Of a stretch of DNA of 64,000 nucleotides, positions 62,631-64,000 are shown one piece after another; the first letter of the stretch is position 1; every line of letters starts with the position of its first letter. The notes beneath the pieces are model-generated. The model was not told the DNA's origin. It was given only the letters and a program-made list of their open reading frames with translations, and made no database searches. The translations under genes and the position numbers were made by a program. The stretch is from CAWDMC01 sp963803295. Lineage in GTDB: Bacteria > Acidobacteriota > Terriglobia > UBA7540. The DNA is taken from the NCBI GenBank assembly GCA_963803295.1, contig CAWDMC010000024.1:422998-486997 (forward strand), in the 5' to 3' direction.

Positions 62631-63470
62631 TCAGACGGGAACCGTTCCTCGCAGGAGGATGCGGTGCATCTCGCGGCGATCGTCGCCGTAGTCGGCGGTC
62701 GCCCGGTGCATGCTCCTGCCGTTGTCCCACAGCACCACGTCGTGGCGGCGCCAGACGTGGCGGTACACGAACCGATCCTGCACGGTGTGCTCGATGAGGC
62801 GGTCGAGCACACCGTCGCTGGCCTCGTCGCCGAGGCCGACGATCGAATCCATGCGGTTCGGGTTGAGGTAGAGGCTGCGCCGCGCCGTCTCGGGATCGGT
62901 GCGCACGAGTGGATGGTCGACCGGCGGCGTCTGCGCTTCCTCGCTCGACGAACGGGTCGGGACCGCGTTCACGTTGCGGCGGGACTCGTACCGGTGGACC
63001 GCCCGCATGCCCTCCAGCTCCGACGCGTCCGATCGTCGAGCGCCTCGTACGCCGCCGTCGTGTCGGCGAAGAGGGTGTCGCCGCCGTGCGGCGGATCACG
63101 TGGGCGTAGAGCATCGTGGCCTTGGCCGGCACCGCCAGGTAGCTGTCGTCGGTGTGCCAGGCGCCGCCGAAGACGATCCGGCGGCCGTCGCCCCGGGCGT
63201 CGGTCTGGTCCGAGGCGATGATCGAGATCGCCTCGTGCGCCGAGGATCGGTACTCCTCCAGGAGCTGCACCTGTGGCTCGCCGAACACGTGGGCCAGAGC
63301 GAGCAGCTGCGGCGTCGTGAGCCCGTCGGTGCGTACGACCAGGACGGGATGCTCGCGAGCGGCGCCCGCAACGTGCCGGCGACGTCGCCGGTGATCGGTG
63401 CGCGGAGGTCGGCGCCGGCCGCCTCCGCGGCGAAGCCGCTCCTCGTGAGTGGAGAGATGCCGAGTGCCAT
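62631..63470 (-). pseudogene. TauD/TfdA-family Fe(II)/2-oxoglutarate dioxygenase, frameshifted
   Basis: Pieces in three frames give, in order, MALGISPLTRSGFAAEAAGA, VFGEPQVQLLEEYRSSAHEA, the Fe(II) site GGAWHTDDSYLAVPAKATML (HxD), RRSLYLNPNRMDSIVGL and the last site VVLWDNGRSMHRATADY (His and Arg). Indels lie near 63,330, 63,080 and 63,020. If joined it is about 280 residues. This enzyme class oxidises small acids such as taurine or chlorinated phenoxyacetates. It is convergent with the MBL gene, only 6 bases apart. Confidence 0.85.
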
Positions 63471-63587
63471 GCCACCCCCTCCGCGTTCAGCGGCGTGCCT
63501 GCTCTCACCGTATCCCCGTCGATGTTCCGCTGGTCGACGGGTGCGGTACGGTGCCGATCAGGACCACGTGACTCGACAGGAGGCGAC

Positions 63588-64000
63588 ATCCGCGTCAGTG
63601 CCGTCTCGGAGGGCAACCCGTCGGGTGCTGCTGTCGTGGTCGGGTTGGGCACCTTCGACGGCGTCCACCAGGCCCACCGGGCCATGCTCGGTGAACTCCG
63701 ACGGGTGGCCACCGAGAGGGACGCAGAGGTCGGTCTCCTCCTGATCGAAGGCGGGGCCCACTACCGGGCGCGGATGCTGACCGGCCTCGAGCATCGGCTG
63801 GAGCTGCTCGAGGCCACGGACGAGGTGGACGCCGTCTGGATCGTCCCGTCGGAGATCCACGAGCAGCCGCACGAGTGGCTCGGCGCCGCTTTGGTGGCCG
63901 TCCGGCCGATCGCCCTGGGCGTATCCGGGCTGATGCGCCTCGGGCGGGCCGACCTGACGTCCCACGATGAGCTCCAGTCGATCTGCGACGAGCACGGCAT
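63588..64000 (+). CDS. RibF-like nucleotidyltransferase, 3' partial
   Basis: The frame gives GTFDGVHQAHRAMLGELRRVATERDAEVGLLLIEGG, the adenylyltransferase start of FAD synthetase/RibF-type proteins (G-x-FDGVHxxH). It runs off the window end. The usual FxPHP motif is replaced by EGGAHY, and the family's next motifs are weak, so it may be a divergent member. An aggagg ribosome site lies at 63,577-63,582, but no ATG or GTG follows in this frame (ATC at 63,588). Either a rare start or one lost base applies. Confidence 0.6.
   Translation, partial: MRVSAVSEGNPSGAAVVVGLGTFDGVHQAHRAMLGELRRVATERDAEVGLLLIEGGAHYRARMLTGLEHRLELLEATDEVDAVWIVPSEIHEQPHEWLGAALVAVRPIALGVSGLMRLGRADLTSHDELQSICDEHG

Noticed and set aside
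1..64000. CRISPR arrays and rRNA genes
   Set aside because: No regularly spaced repeats with unique spacers and no rRNA core sequence were seen. The spaced repeats at 43,153-43,330 belong to IS21.

Overview
Most of this window (about 1 to 58,840) reads as chromosome of a Gram-negative bacterium that I would place, by inference, in or near the Acidobacteriota. The support is LpxC (lipid A), a TonB-dependent receptor with a carboxypeptidase-regulatory-like N-terminus, an M2 peptidyl-dipeptidase, a Tat-exported Gfo/Idh/MocA oxidoreductase, a PVM-like bacterial microcompartment locus, a MacB/FtsX-type permease relic, and many short palindromic repeats between genes. The last 5 kb (about 58,840 to 64,000) is clearly different. 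Its G+C is visibly higher, its codons are strongly GC-ending, and its gene set is actinobacterial in character (AcoR-like regulator, LLM flavin oxidoreductase, MBL hydrolase, TauD/TfdA dioxygenase, RibF-like end). The regulator at the edge lacks its N-terminal half, so this is either a misassembly or a recent junction.

Layout. 1-2.3 kb: end of a Gly/Pro-rich protein, folK, an EEP-family phosphohydrolase. 2.4-4.9 kb: hicBA, an orphan HicB, and a DUF5343 + HEPN two-gene cassette that looks like an uncharacterised toxin-antitoxin or defence pair. 5.2-12 kb: ruvCAB, an M2 dipeptidase, and a microcompartment locus (three EutN/CcmL pentamers, one hexamer, one class II aldolase with a C-terminal encapsulation-like helix). 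12.1-14.2 kb: tRNA-Ile, two adjacent VapBC-type cassettes with broken toxins, a double zinc-ribbon protein. 14.2-27.3 kb: glutamate dehydrogenase, lpxC, a broken matrixin, a transglutaminase-like protein, an ABC exporter with a Pro-rich insertion, folP, glpF, a frameshifted cation-efflux protein, an ABC-F ATPase. 27.3-42.7 kb: a nested palindrome cluster, ArsA-like ATPase, TonB receptor, carbonic anhydrase, oxidoreductase, secreted proteins, a TIM-barrel hydrolase, an esterase, a molybdopterin oxidoreductase, a secreted protein with a textbook sigma-54 promoter, and pyrB.

42.8-48.5 kb is a mobile-DNA island: an IS21 element whose istB is cut off, abutting tyrosine-recombinase-like sites, a tyrosine recombinase, a plasmid-type RepA, a permease pseudogene and a serine recombinase relic. 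48.7-54.3 kb holds a TolC-MFP-RND efflux operon with many frameshifts in the pump. 54.4-58.6 kb holds a dynamin-like GTPase flanked by two proteins made of duplicated CxxC...CxxH modules. I regard this as the best candidate for an undescribed system, followed by the DUF5343-HEPN pair.

Throughout, many genes are interrupted by what look like single-base indels, with dense patches at 47-50.4 kb and 58.8-63.5 kb. Sequencing error, rather than biology, may explain much of this, so genes marked as frameshifted should be read with that in mind.
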